A model generated the notes under the pieces. It was not told the origin of the DNA. It did no database searches and was given only the letters and a program-made list of their open reading frames with translations. Shown in pieces: positions 17,501-24,328 of a DNA stretch of 37,160 bases. Source of the stretch: CAZMXP01 sp964570285. Its GTDB lineage: Bacteria; Planctomycetota; PLA2. The stretch is taken from NCBI GenBank assembly GCA_964570285.1, contig CAZMXP010000049.1, positions 1-37,160 on the forward strand, read 5' to 3'. The stretch's first letter is position 1, and the number at the start of each line of letters is the position of its first letter. Both the position numbers and the translations under genes were made by a program.

Positions 17501-18060
17501 GGCAGCGGGTCGAGCCAGGGCAGTTCGCCCCTCGCCGCATCCGGCTCCCCGGTCGCCACCATGCGCACCGGCGTGCCGTCGGGCGCGTAGGCCTCGCCGA
17601 AGCGCGGGTCCTTGAAGGGCACGACGCCGTTGTTGTAGAGCGCCGCCCCCCACAGCATCGCGCCGTGCGCCATCATGCTCTTGCGCACCTTGCGCACCTC
17701 CTCGGCATGGCAACGGCCGCAGGTCACGCCCGCGACGCGCAGGTCGCCCGGATTGACGAAGCGGATGAACTCCGGGTCGAGGCGGTTGATGCCGCTGGCA
17801 AGCCGCTCCGGGTTCGCGCTCGACACCCACCCCTCCGGCGGCCTGACATGCGCCTTCTCCTTCTCCGTGGCAAGCCCGTCCCCGCCGTGGCAATCGGTGC
17901 AACCGAGATCCACCGCCGGCGAGAGGTGCATCGTCGGCGTCTCGATGCCGGCGTGGCAGGAGAGGCAGCCGGTCGATGAGCCCTGCGACACCTCCGAGGT
18001 CTGGGGGGCGCGGGGGCGCGAGCAGGCACAGAGGAGCAGCAGGGGGACAAGGCGCCACAT
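14530..18060 (-). CDS. Decaheme cytochrome c lipoprotein with C-terminal LVIVD propeller
   Basis: 1176 residues. The ATG at 18060 overlaps the stop of the barrel gene (TGATG). The signal ends LLLLCAC, a likely lipobox. Ten CXXCH motifs are spread over the first two thirds: CLSCH, CTDCH, CGRCH, CTACH, CIVCH, CVDCH, CEDCH, CFACH, CFGCH and CTDCH. The last third is a beta-propeller of LVIVD-type repeats, such as GLRILDVAQ, GLVIVDVNDP, GLWIVDVTRP and GLRVVQLTDP, each after a YVA-like strand. Such repeats occur on exported surface proteins. Directly downstream of an outer-membrane barrel, it is best explained as the cytochrome partner of a porin-cytochrome complex that passes electrons across the outer membrane, with the propeller as a binding module (inference). 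No MtrA- or Omc-family identity was recognised. Confidence 0.88.
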   Translation of the reverse strand: MWRLVPLLLLCACSRPRAPQTSEVSQGSSTGCLSCHAGIETPTMHLSPAVDLGCTDCHGGDGLATEKEKAHVRPPEGWVSSANPERLASGINRLDPEFIRFVNPGDLRVAGVTCGRCHAEEVRKVRKSMMAHGAMLWGAALYNNGVVPFKDPRFGEAYAPDGTPVRMVATGEPDAARGELPWLDPLPRFEVGQPGNILRVFERGGRFLGPIPGLANPLQEPGKPDKGLSPRGLGTGNRTDPVWLNLQKTRLLDPMLWMLGTNDHPGDYRSSGCTACHVLYANDRDPVHSGALARHGNEGMSASGDPTIPKGERGHPVHHTLTSAIPTSQCIVCHIHPGTTVTNTYLGTIWWDNETEAKRFYPEVQRDPTEEERLRSLERNPEEAAARGLWSDYEFLKRASEMNPTLGKVQLADFHGHGWLFRNVYKRDLAGNLLDEHGRTVSPDDPERFRKAVHLRDIHLERGMHCVDCHFEQDSHGSGALHGSVRDAVEIRCEDCHGTIAARATLRTSGPAAPPGGHDLSLLRTPHGKRRFQRSAGRIVQRSMVDGAKEWTVPQIADREGNPLSWYAKTVQRDNRSFGDPAAPLAHDGSAVTCFACHSSWVASCFGCHLPMRANQKTPYLHNEGDFTRNFTPYNFQTVRADTFMLGIDGDVTGNRVAPARSACAVLVGSQNTNREWVYSQQQTVSAEGFSGIAFSTHVPHTVRKTETKTCTDCHLSAAGDNNALMAQLLMQGTGFMNFMFRWVYVGTEGGVEAIVVTERDEPQAVIGSSLHEAAYPANHRRHAAAGRQLDRDHVFHSTEGARSVQLRGEYLYVADGPGGLRILDVAQIDQKGFSERIVTAPVSPLDQRLFVATKDAACVASPSTMAVDPTRTRFPENREQAIHPLYAYLYVADRAEGLVLTTAATLLDGNPRNNVIERAVTFNPEGLLDGASFVTVAGRFAYVGCDKGLVIVDVNDPLRPAVAAVMEDVRGVRGVTVQFRYAFVACEKGLLSIEVTPEADGSFCKAPRIVSEVAIAEARQVYVARTYAYVAGGREGLWIVDVTRPEEMRPLMRFDGGGAIDDCNDVKIGITNTSLFAYLADGENGLRVVQLTDPERQATAHGFSPVPEPRLIATFRTKHRALCVSRGLDRDRAVDESGNQLAVFGRVGARPFTFAEMARLYRLPGGEIFFPSPPR

Positions 18061-19784
18061 CAGTAGGTCACCGTGAATTGCAGGAAGAGCGAGTAGAGCG
18101 CGCCGCCGGACTCGTAGAGGTCGCGGAATCCGCTGCCGGGCAGGAAGACCGACAGCCCGCCCGCGAGCTGGATGTTGTTCGTCAGCTTCGGGCGCCACTG
18201 CGCCGAGAGCGAGAGTTCCCAGCCGATCTCCTCGTCGACGTCGTTCTGGTTCAGGAAGGGCTCGAGCGCGCCGGTGCGGGAGAAGCGCAGGTGGCTCAGG
18301 TTCACGGAGGCGCGAAGCTCCTGCATCAGTTCGGCGTCGAGGCCGGCGGTCAGGAAGAGGATGCCCGGATTGACGAAGTTGGCCTGCCCCTCGGCCTTGC
18401 TCGACCGGAGTGTCGGGAAGGCGGAGAGGCGGTGCACGAGGCCGACATTGAGGATCCGGAGCCCCTGCCGGATCCAGTAGCTCGACGGGCCGCCCGCGAA
18501 GTTGGGGTTGTCGAGGATCGAGTCGAAGCCGCGGGCGGTGGAGTCGAACGGGTCGTCGTCGCCGCTCGCCCAGAGCAGCGAGACGCGCGGCCGGTACCAG
18601 TCGAAGTCCATCGACAGTTCGAGGAAGAAGAGGTGCGCCTCGATGTCGACGGGCCGTCCCGCGAGCGGGTTGTTGCTGTCCTCGCCGAGCGCGAGGAAGT
18701 ACTCGTGCGTCAGGTTCACGCGCCCGATATGGCCGTCGCCCGCGAACCCCAGGTAGAAGACGTCGAGCCGGTGCGGGTCGGCGTCGCCGAGCAGCGGCGG
18801 CCGCACGGGCACGCCGTTCGTGTCGAGATGGACCGACTTGTCGTCGCGGTTGTAGTGCAGCGACCCCTGCACCGTGTAGCCGAGCCAGACGAAGTCCTGC
18901 CGGAAGAGGTTGGCGACGACGACCACCTGGTCGCGGGCGTCGAAGGTGTTGAGTTCGCTGTTGGTGTCCTTCTCGAGCATGTAGAAGGCGGCGAGGCTGC
19001 CCTGCCAGCGGTTGCTCCCCGCGTTGAAGCTCGCGCGCAGGCCGAGGTTGTTGTCGAGGAAGAGGAGGCCGCGGAAGTCGGAGACGAAGGGCTGGATGCC
19101 CGCCGTCAGCGTGACGAAGTCGTAGTTGACCGAGAGGTCGCCCAGGTGCTTCTCGACGAACGCCTCCTGCAGTCCCACGTGTCCGTCGGTGCGCGTCGTC
19201 CGCTCGCGCACGTCGATGTTGACGGCGTTGTTCTCCTCGACGTGGAGGTAGGTCGCGTTCAGCACCGGCGTCACGCGCACGACGTAGTCCGGCGGCTTGA
19301 ACGCGGCGTTGCCGTGCAGGATCTCGAACGAGAGCAGCAGGTTCTCCTGCAGGAACCACTGCCCTCCCGAGCCGAAGAAGGGCGCCCGCCCCGGCCCGGC
19401 CGTCGAGACCGCGCTCGGCGTCGGCACGTCGCGCGCCTCGACCAGCGTGTCGCTCGTCGCCGTCAGCACGAGGAAGAGGTGCTGTCCCCAGAAGGGGTAG
19501 TCCCCCTTCAGGACGTTCTGCCGGTAGGGGTTGGTCGCGCGCCCGAGGGCGTAGGGGCTGTCGGTCGAGGTCAACTCCTCCGACGGCACCGGCGTCCTGT
19601 CCCAGCGCGGCAGGCCGACGCGCCAGCGGTCGGGCACGGGCAGGAAGCCCCCCTCCTCGTAGCGGTACTGCTTCAGGTAGTCCTCGACCGCCCGCTTCCG
19701 CGCCCCCGAGCCCCCTGCATGTCCGAGAGGTTCCTCGGCGACGGCCTGCGCGCAGAAGAGCGCTACGACAAGGAGGCGCACCAC
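18060..19784 (-). CDS. Outer-membrane beta-barrel (porin of a porin-cytochrome pair)
   Basis: 574 residues from the GTG at 19784; ten more residues are possible from a GTG at 19814. The inner start is preferred because TAGAAT stands exactly 7 bases before it and the signal peptide (MVRLLVVALFCAQAVA) begins at once. From residue about 75 the protein has alternating amphipathic strands rich in aromatic residues (NLLLSFEILHG, LSMDFDWYRPRVSLLWASGDDD, VNLSHLRFS) and ends in FLQFTVTY, an aromatic C-terminus typical of outer-membrane barrels. Size fits a large barrel of the alginate-export/DUF1302 or MtrB/OmbB kind; which one is not clear. Translational coupling to the decaheme lipoprotein supports a porin-cytochrome conduit. 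A G-rich motif encodes HAGGSGARK just after the signal peptide. Confidence 0.82.
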   Translation of the reverse strand: MVRLLVVALFCAQAVAEEPLGHAGGSGARKRAVEDYLKQYRYEEGGFLPVPDRWRVGLPRWDRTPVPSEELTSTDSPYALGRATNPYRQNVLKGDYPFWGQHLFLVLTATSDTLVEARDVPTPSAVSTAGPGRAPFFGSGGQWFLQENLLLSFEILHGNAAFKPPDYVVRVTPVLNATYLHVEENNAVNIDVRERTTRTDGHVGLQEAFVEKHLGDLSVNYDFVTLTAGIQPFVSDFRGLLFLDNNLGLRASFNAGSNRWQGSLAAFYMLEKDTNSELNTFDARDQVVVVANLFRQDFVWLGYTVQGSLHYNRDDKSVHLDTNGVPVRPPLLGDADPHRLDVFYLGFAGDGHIGRVNLTHEYFLALGEDSNNPLAGRPVDIEAHLFFLELSMDFDWYRPRVSLLWASGDDDPFDSTARGFDSILDNPNFAGGPSSYWIRQGLRILNVGLVHRLSAFPTLRSSKAEGQANFVNPGILFLTAGLDAELMQELRASVNLSHLRFSRTGALEPFLNQNDVDEEIGWELSLSAQWRPKLTNNIQLAGGLSVFLPGSGFRDLYESGGALYSLFLQFTVTY

Positions 19785-19849
19785 TGCGCGGATTCTAGGC
19801 GACGCCCCTGTCACGTTGCGGCGTCCCCGCCGGGCCGTAATCTCAAGGC
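19785..19849. promoter_or_regulatory. Divergent promoter region, porin operon / HbpS-like gene
   Basis: On the minus strand TAGAAT (19797-19792), then 7 bases, then the porin GTG. On the plus strand TAATCT (19838-19843), then 6 bases, then the GTG at 19850. No Shine-Dalgarno-like sequence of normal strength or clear -35 is seen on either side, so both mRNAs may be leaderless. The shared 65-base region suggests coordinated control of the cytochrome conduit and the haem-family lipoprotein. Confidence 0.5.
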
Positions 19850-21361
19850 GTGCCCCGCCGCGCGCTGCTCCTCCTCCTGCTCTGCGGCTGCGGTCCCGCG
19901 ACGCCGACGGCGGTGCCGCTCTGCACGGCGCCGGTGCCGCTGACGGCGGCGGAGGTCGAGACGATCCTCGCGCAGGGGGCCGCGCGCGCGCTCGCCGATG
20001 GCGCCGCCTACACGCTCACCGTCGTCAACCGCGACGGCGTCGTCGTCGGCGCCTTCAGCATGGCGGGCGTGCCCGCGGGCGCGTTCGTCGACTCCTGCCG
20101 CAGCAAGGCGCGCACGGCGGCCTTCCTGAGTTCGAACGCCCACGCATTCAACACGCGCACCGCGCTCTTCATCATCGGCGACCACTTCCCGCCCGACATC
20201 GACAACACGCCCGGCGGCCCGCTCTACGGCGTGCAGTTCAGCAGCCTCGCCTGCTCCGACACCGTCGGTGAGACGTCGGGCACCGTGTCGACGACGGGCA
20301 ACGGCCTCAGCGGCGACTTCGGCAGCGTGCCTCTCTACAGGGACGGCTGCCTCATCGGCGCCGTCGCAGCAGATGGAGGGGGGCCCGGGGGGAGCAAGGA
20401 GCGCGCCGCGTGGGCGGCCGCCGCCGGGTTCAGGCCGAGCCCGGCGATCGACGGGGGCAACATCTTCATCGACGGCATAAGGTTGCCGTTCGTCGAGGAG
20501 AGGCCCGACGACCTCCCTCCCCCGGGCCCCCTCGCCTCGTTTGCCGGCACGGTGCTCGTGCCGCCGATGGCCGCTCCGCCCGACCTCGCCTTCCCGACCG
20601 GACTCTTCGGCGGCCTATCCTGCGAGATCCGCTATCCGGTGGTGTCGAGCCCGTCGGCGGCGGCGACGAAACTGCTCGCCGCGGACGTGGCGGCCATCCT
20701 CGACGCGGCGGCGGCGCTCTCGGACCGGCTGCGCGCGGCGATCCGGAGGCCGCTCGGCGCCGCGGCGCGCATGTTCATCGCCGTGGTCGATGCGGACGGC
20801 GTCGTGCTCGGCTGCATCCGGACGCCGGAGGCGACGCTCTTCAGTTTCGACGTCGCGGTGCAGAAGGCGCGCACGGCGGCCTTCTTCTCGTCGGCCTCGG
20901 CGGCCTTCAGCACGCGCGCGCTGGGCTTTCTCGCGCAGGGGCTCTATCCGCCGGGCATCAACGACACGCGCGCGGGGCCGCTGAACGGGCTGCAGGATGC
21001 GCTGAACCCCGCGTGCAGCGTGCTGCCCAACGGCATCACGGTCTTTCCCGGCGGCATCCCGCTCTATCTCGGGGGCGTGCTCGTCGGCGGCATCGGCGTC
21101 AGCGGCGACGGCGTCGACCAGGACGACTTCGTCGCGAGCGCGGGCGGCGACCTCTTCCCGGCGCCGGCGGGGATCCGGTCGGACGCGCTGGGCGAGGCGG
21201 TCGCCCTCGCGGAACTGAAGGCGCGCCTCGCCGACCTCTCCGCCTCGACCGCCGACCCGGCCCTGCTCGCCGCGATCGCGCTCGCCGACTCCCGCCTCGA
21301 CCTCGGCCTCGACGGCCTCCGCCTCCCCTGGGTGAAGTTCCCGCGGGTGCCGTTCCGGTAG
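19850..21361 (+). CDS. Lipoprotein with two tandem HbpS/GlcG-family (haem-binding) domains
   Basis: 503 residues from a GTG at 19850. The signal ends in a lipobox (LLLLCGC). Two HbpS/GlcG-like repeats are clear. Domain 1 (about 30-215) has YTLTVVNRDGVVVGAF, KARTAAFLSS, DNTPGGPLYGVQ and IDGIRLPFVE. Domain 2 (about 255-500) has FIAVVDADGVVLGCI, KARTAAFFSS, NDTRAGPLNGLQ and DGLRLPWVKF. HbpS proteins bind haem or degraded haem and can be exported. Its promoter is shared with the porin-cytochrome operon, so a role in haem handling or sensing for the conduit is reasonable but unproven. A GGGGGGCCCGGGGGG motif (20379-20392) encodes the glycine-rich loop DGGGPGGS in domain 1. The 57-base 3' end is repeated downstream at 21457-21513. 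Confidence 0.8.
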   Translation: MPRRALLLLLLCGCGPATPTAVPLCTAPVPLTAAEVETILAQGAARALADGAAYTLTVVNRDGVVVGAFSMAGVPAGAFVDSCRSKARTAAFLSSNAHAFNTRTALFIIGDHFPPDIDNTPGGPLYGVQFSSLACSDTVGETSGTVSTTGNGLSGDFGSVPLYRDGCLIGAVAADGGGPGGSKERAAWAAAAGFRPSPAIDGGNIFIDGIRLPFVEERPDDLPPPGPLASFAGTVLVPPMAAPPDLAFPTGLFGGLSCEIRYPVVSSPSAAATKLLAADVAAILDAAAALSDRLRAAIRRPLGAAARMFIAVVDADGVVLGCIRTPEATLFSFDVAVQKARTAAFFSSASAAFSTRALGFLAQGLYPPGINDTRAGPLNGLQDALNPACSVLPNGITVFPGGIPLYLGGVLVGGIGVSGDGVDQDDFVASAGGDLFPAPAGIRSDALGEAVALAELKARLADLSASTADPALLAAIALADSRLDLGLDGLRLPWVKFPRVPFR

Positions 21362-21513
21362 CGCTGGTAGCGGAGCCTGGCTCATTAGTACCGCTCATGG
21401 TGGAAATTCCCCATCCTGATGCCAGAGCGGAACTAATGAGCCTGGCTCGAGTGCCAGGCCTCGACGCCATCCGCCTCCCGTGGGTCAAGTTCCCGCGTGT
21501 GCCGCTCCGGTAG
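21305..21513. repeat. Imperfect 57-bp direct repeat of the HbpS-like gene tail
   Basis: The last 19 codons including TAG (21305-21361) recur at 21457-21513 with six mismatches (51/57 identical). Three are silent; the others give G to A, L to I and F to L, so the second copy would read GLDAIRLPWVKFPRVPLR plus stop. The copies are 95 bases apart and out of frame with one another. The second copy also supplies, in antisense, the last nine codons of the zinc-ribbon gene. Confidence 0.85.
21373..21448. repeat. Cruciform-forming palindromic element between duplicated tails
   Basis: Arms of 24 bases at 21373-21396 and 21425-21448 pair with 22/24 matches; left arm starts GAGCCTGGCTCATTAG. The 28-base loop contains a nested hairpin (ATGG, GGAA / TTCC, CCAT at 21397-21414). 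A second small stem, CCTGGC / GCCAGG (21441-21458), joins it to the second tail copy. It looks like a REP or small MITE-like element that sits as a bidirectional terminator between convergent genes. AT content is higher than in its surroundings. Confidence 0.75.
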
Positions 21514-22141
21514 GGGCGGGGGGGCGCGGCAGCCGCAGCCGCAGCTTGGTCCCGGCGAACTCGATCGACCCCCCCATGGCGAGCGAGAAGCGGCCCGTGA
21601 CGGGGAGGTCGTTCGCGCGCACCGGACGCGTGCCCGGGGGGATCGTGACTTCGACGCCGTCCCGGTGCCATGCGAAGGCCGGTGGGCGTGGCAGCCGGTC
21701 GTTCAGGAACAAGGCGAGGCGCTCCTCGTCCCCGGTCTCGCGGCCGGGCGGCGCGAGGAGGAAGACCTCGCGGCCGAACTGCGTCACCGGGGCGCGCACC
21801 ACTTCGAGGAAGCGCAGGTCGGCCTCGCCGTCCCAGTCGCGGCCGCACTTCGGGCAGGCGACGCGCGCGACCTCGGCGCCCGCGGAGCGGAGCGCCCTCG
21901 TCCCGCAGGCGGCGCATCGCGCCTCCGCCCTCTCCGCGAGCGCGATCCGGAACTCCAGCTCGGACCGGATCTGCCGCATCGCGTCCGCCTCCCGCTCGGC
22001 GCGCGTCGCTTCCCCGTGCTCGCCCGCCGTCGTGCAGCTCTCGGCAAGGCTGTCGAAGCGGGCCGCGCGCTCGGAGGCCTCCGCCTGTGCGCGGCGGAGA
22101 TGTCCCCGCCGCAGCAGGTCTTCCAGCCGCTCGCGTCCCAT
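21485..22141 (-). CDS. Coiled-coil zinc-ribbon protein, unknown function
   Basis: 218 residues, no signal peptide. Residues 1-70 are a charged helical or coiled-coil segment. A zinc ribbon follows: CAAC (76-79) and CPKC (96-99), the second followed by GRDWDGEADLRFLEV. Residues 110-205 are beta-rich, with FSLAMGGSIEFAGTKLRLRLP near the end. The final nine codons lie in the antisense of the duplicated HbpS tail, so the C-terminus may have changed when the repeat formed. The ATG at 22141 is one base after the stop of the dienelactone hydrolase-like gene, so the two are coupled. No family recognised. Confidence 0.75.
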   Translation of the reverse strand: MGRERLEDLLRRGHLRRAQAEASERAARFDSLAESCTTAGEHGEATRAEREADAMRQIRSELEFRIALAERAEARCAACGTRALRSAGAEVARVACPKCGRDWDGEADLRFLEVVRAPVTQFGREVFLLAPPGRETGDEERLALFLNDRLPRPPAFAWHRDGVEVTIPPGTRPVRANDLPVTGRFSLAMGGSIEFAGTKLRLRLPRPPAPTGAAHAGT

Positions 22142-22142
22142 C

Positions 22143-22949
22143 TCACTCTCGCAGCGAAGACTTCAGGAACTCCCGCACCTTCCCCCACGCGTCCTCCGCC
22201 GCCTCGCGGTCGTAGCGGCCGCCGGAGGGGTTCGCGAAGGCGTGTTCGGCGTCGTAGCGGAGGATCTTCGCGTCGACCTTCGCCTCCTTCAGCGCCTTCT
22301 CGAACTTGTCGACGTCGGCCGGCGGGATGCCGGTGTCGAGGTTGCCGAAGACGCCGAGCATCTTCGCCTTGATCTTGCCCAGTTCGGCAGGATCGAAGAC
22401 GAGGCGGCCGTAGTAGATGACAGCCGCGTCGAGGTCCTTCGCGGCGATCGCGAGCTGCAGCGAGTACGCGCCGCCGAAGCACCAGCCCAGCGCGGCGCGC
22501 CTCTTCGCCTGCACGCGCTCGTCGCCCTTCAGGAAGTCGTGGGCCGCCTTCAGCCGCTCGACCGCCTTCGCCGGGACGACGGCCTTCATGCTGGCCATGG
22601 CCTCGTCGCGCGTCGTCGCGACCTTGCCCTCGTAGAGATCGACGGCAAGCGCCGCGTAGCCGTCCGCCGCGAGCCGGTCGGCCCAGAACTTGATGTGCTC
22701 GTTGAGCCCCCACCACTCGTGGATGACGGTCACCGCAGGGAACGGCGGCTTGCCCTTCGGCAGGCTCAGGTAGGCCTGCATGTCGCCGACCTTCACCAAC
22801 TCGCCCGCGGGCTTGGGCCGCTTCTCGTCCGAGAGGTCGTGGAGCTTCTTCCACTCCTCCTCCGACAGCGCGCCGGTGAGGCCCGCCTCTTTCGCGGGCT
22901 CCTCGGCGAACGCGACGAGGCAGAAGAGCAGGAAGGCGGCGGCTCGCAT
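22143..22949 (-). CDS. Exported dienelactone hydrolase family protein
   Basis: 268 residues with a signal peptide (1-15, LVAFA). After about 40 hydrophilic residues comes an alpha/beta-hydrolase core. The catalytic triad of the dienelactone hydrolase family is complete: Cys157 in GWCFGG, Asp205 in NLDTGIP and His236 in DAEHAF, plus the Glu78 of HEWWG that holds the nucleophile in that family. The natural substrate cannot be inferred; most DLH-like paralogues do not act on dienelactone. It is the first gene of a two-gene minus unit with the zinc-ribbon protein. The region upstream (22950-23011), shared with the divergent SPFH gene, carries a GGGGGGTCCGGGGGG motif at 22969-22983. Confidence 0.92.
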   Translation of the reverse strand: MRAAAFLLFCLVAFAEEPAKEAGLTGALSEEEWKKLHDLSDEKRPKPAGELVKVGDMQAYLSLPKGKPPFPAVTVIHEWWGLNEHIKFWADRLAADGYAALAVDLYEGKVATTRDEAMASMKAVVPAKAVERLKAAHDFLKGDERVQAKRRAALGWCFGGAYSLQLAIAAKDLDAAVIYYGRLVFDPAELGKIKAKMLGVFGNLDTGIPPADVDKFEKALKEAKVDAKILRYDAEHAFANPSGGRYDREAAEDAWGKVREFLKSSLRE

Positions 22950-22968
22950 GGCACTCTCCGTGATGGCA

Positions 22969-22983
22969 GGGGGGTCCGGGGGG
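22969..22983. repeat. G-rich dispersed motif, intergenic copy
   Basis: GGGGGGTCCGGGGGG between two divergent genes. Exact or near copies, CAGGGGGTCCGGGGG or one-base variants, occur at 1819-1833, 5829-5843 and 27532-27546, with more distant ones elsewhere. Confidence 0.6.
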
Positions 22984-23011
22984 ATTCTACATCGCGTAGG
23001 ATGTGCGGCCC

Positions 23012-23791
23012 ATGCCCGACCGCGTGAAGTACGACGCGACCGCCGACGACTGGCTCGTCTGGAGGTATCCGAGCGAGGAGCTCGCGTTCGGCACGACGGT
23101 CATCGTCCACGACAGCCAGTACGCGGTCTTCGTCCAGGAGGGACGGGTCGGGGACATCCTCGGCCACGGCCGGCACGTGCTCTCGACGGGGAACCTGCCG
23201 CTCTTGTCGCGCTACCTCAAGCGCGCCTTCGACGGCAAGACGCCGTTCCCCGCCGAGGTCTGGTTCGTCAACCGCCGCTGCAAGGGCGGCCTCAGGTGGG
23301 GCACGGGGACGCCGGTTCCCTTCGTGGACCCGGTCCATCGGGTGCCGGTCCAGCTTCGCGCCTACGGGACGTGGGAGGTCGAGGTGCGCGATCCCGCGCT
23401 GCTGCTGCGGACGCTGGTGGGCACGCTGCCCTTCTGCACCGCGGAGCGCATCCGCGACCACTTCGAGGCGGAGATCGTCCGGCGCTTCTCGGAGGTCGCG
23501 ACGACGATGCTCGCCCAGGGCGGGCGGTCGGTCGTCGACGCGGCGGCGCTGCTCGGGCCGCTCGGGGAACGGATCGCCGCCGCGCTCAGGCCCGCCTACG
23601 AGAAGGTCGGCCTCGACCTGCGCGCGCTGACGGTGCAGAGCGTCAGCGTGCCCGAGTCCGATCTCGCGAGGCTGCGGTCCAAGCCGTCGGTCGAGGAGCG
23701 CCTGCGCGAGGCGAAGCGGCTCCGCGAAGAGGGCCTGATCTCGGCGGACGAACACGAGGCGCGGCGGAGGAGGATCCTCGCGGATGGCTGA
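23012..23791 (+). CDS. SPFH/Band 7 domain protein with SHOCT-like tail
   Basis: 259 residues. The ATG at 23012 is used; a GTG nine bases earlier is possible. TAGGAT lies 9 bases before the ATG. The protein follows the SPFH/YdjI-type pattern: FGTTVIVHDSQYAVFVQEGRV, LSTGNLPLLSRYLKRAFDG, then PFPAEVWFVNRR and a long amphipathic segment with VQSVSVPES. The last 34 residues (RLREAKRLREEGLISADEHEARRRRIL) match the short C-terminal SHOCT motif. No transmembrane helix is evident, so membrane contact would be peripheral. The stop overlaps the start of the next gene by 8 bases. Related YdjI/YdjJ-type sets pair an SPFH protein with zinc-ribbon and membrane proteins in envelope-stress responses, which fits the neighbours. 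Confidence 0.85.
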   Translation: MPDRVKYDATADDWLVWRYPSEELAFGTTVIVHDSQYAVFVQEGRVGDILGHGRHVLSTGNLPLLSRYLKRAFDGKTPFPAEVWFVNRRCKGGLRWGTGTPVPFVDPVHRVPVQLRAYGTWEVEVRDPALLLRTLVGTLPFCTAERIRDHFEAEIVRRFSEVATTMLAQGGRSVVDAAALLGPLGERIAAALRPAYEKVGLDLRALTVQSVSVPESDLARLRSKPSVEERLREAKRLREEGLISADEHEARRRRILADG

Positions 23792-24317
23792 CGCCTCCTG
23801 CCCCTCCTGCGGCGCGCCTGCCGAGCCCGGGGCGGAGCGGTGCGCCTACTGCCGCGCGGCGCTGCCCCCCGGGCCCCCCTCCGATCCGCACGCGGCGGCG
23901 CGCGCGCACTTCGCGAAGGGCCTCCACCAGCTCTCCCTCGCCGAGTACGCGCTCGCGCAGCGGGCGTTCGAGGCGGCGCTGCGCGCCAACACGCGCTCCG
24001 CCGACGCCTACGCGCACCTCGCGCTCGCGCTGCTCGCGGGGCGCCACCCGCGGACGCTGGCGCTCGGCGTCGCGCGCGAGATCGCGCGCCATGCGAACGC
24101 GGCGCTCGCGCTCGACGGCCGGCACGCGATCGCCACCGCGGTGCTCGCGCTCGTGGTGCGGGAGTACTTCGAGGGCGGGAGCGTGCGCCACGAGGGGCCC
24201 ACGGCGGAGGAGCTTTGCCAGAGGCTCGGGCCGCTGATGACGCCGGCGGTCCGCGAGGCGCTGCGGCCCCACGTGCGCACGTCGGATGCACTCTTGACCA
24301 AGACACTGCTCGCCTGA
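23784..24317 (+). CDS. Zinc-ribbon and TPR-like protein
   Basis: 177 residues. The N-terminus has a rubredoxin-type zinc ribbon, CPSCGAPAEPGAERCAYC (6-23). A proline-rich linker leads to a helical region with a TPR-like unit (FAKGLHQLSLAEYALAQRAFEAALRANT, then DAYAHLALALLAG). No membrane segment or signal. It overlaps the SPFH gene by 8 bases and is followed after 11 bases by a membrane protein gene, so the three form one operon. Its likely role is as a soluble adaptor of the SPFH-centred complex (inference). Confidence 0.8.
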   Translation: MADASCPSCGAPAEPGAERCAYCRAALPPGPPSDPHAAARAHFAKGLHQLSLAEYALAQRAFEAALRANTRSADAYAHLALALLAGRHPRTLALGVAREIARHANAALALDGRHAIATAVLALVVREYFEGGSVRHEGPTAEELCQRLGPLMTPAVREALRPHVRTSDALLTKTLLA

Positions 24318-24328
24318 GAAGGGATGTC

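Noticed and set aside
18061..19359. Upstream extension of the LVIVD cytochrome to 19359
   Set aside because: The extension is a shadow of the barrel gene; the lipobox begins at the ATG at 18060.
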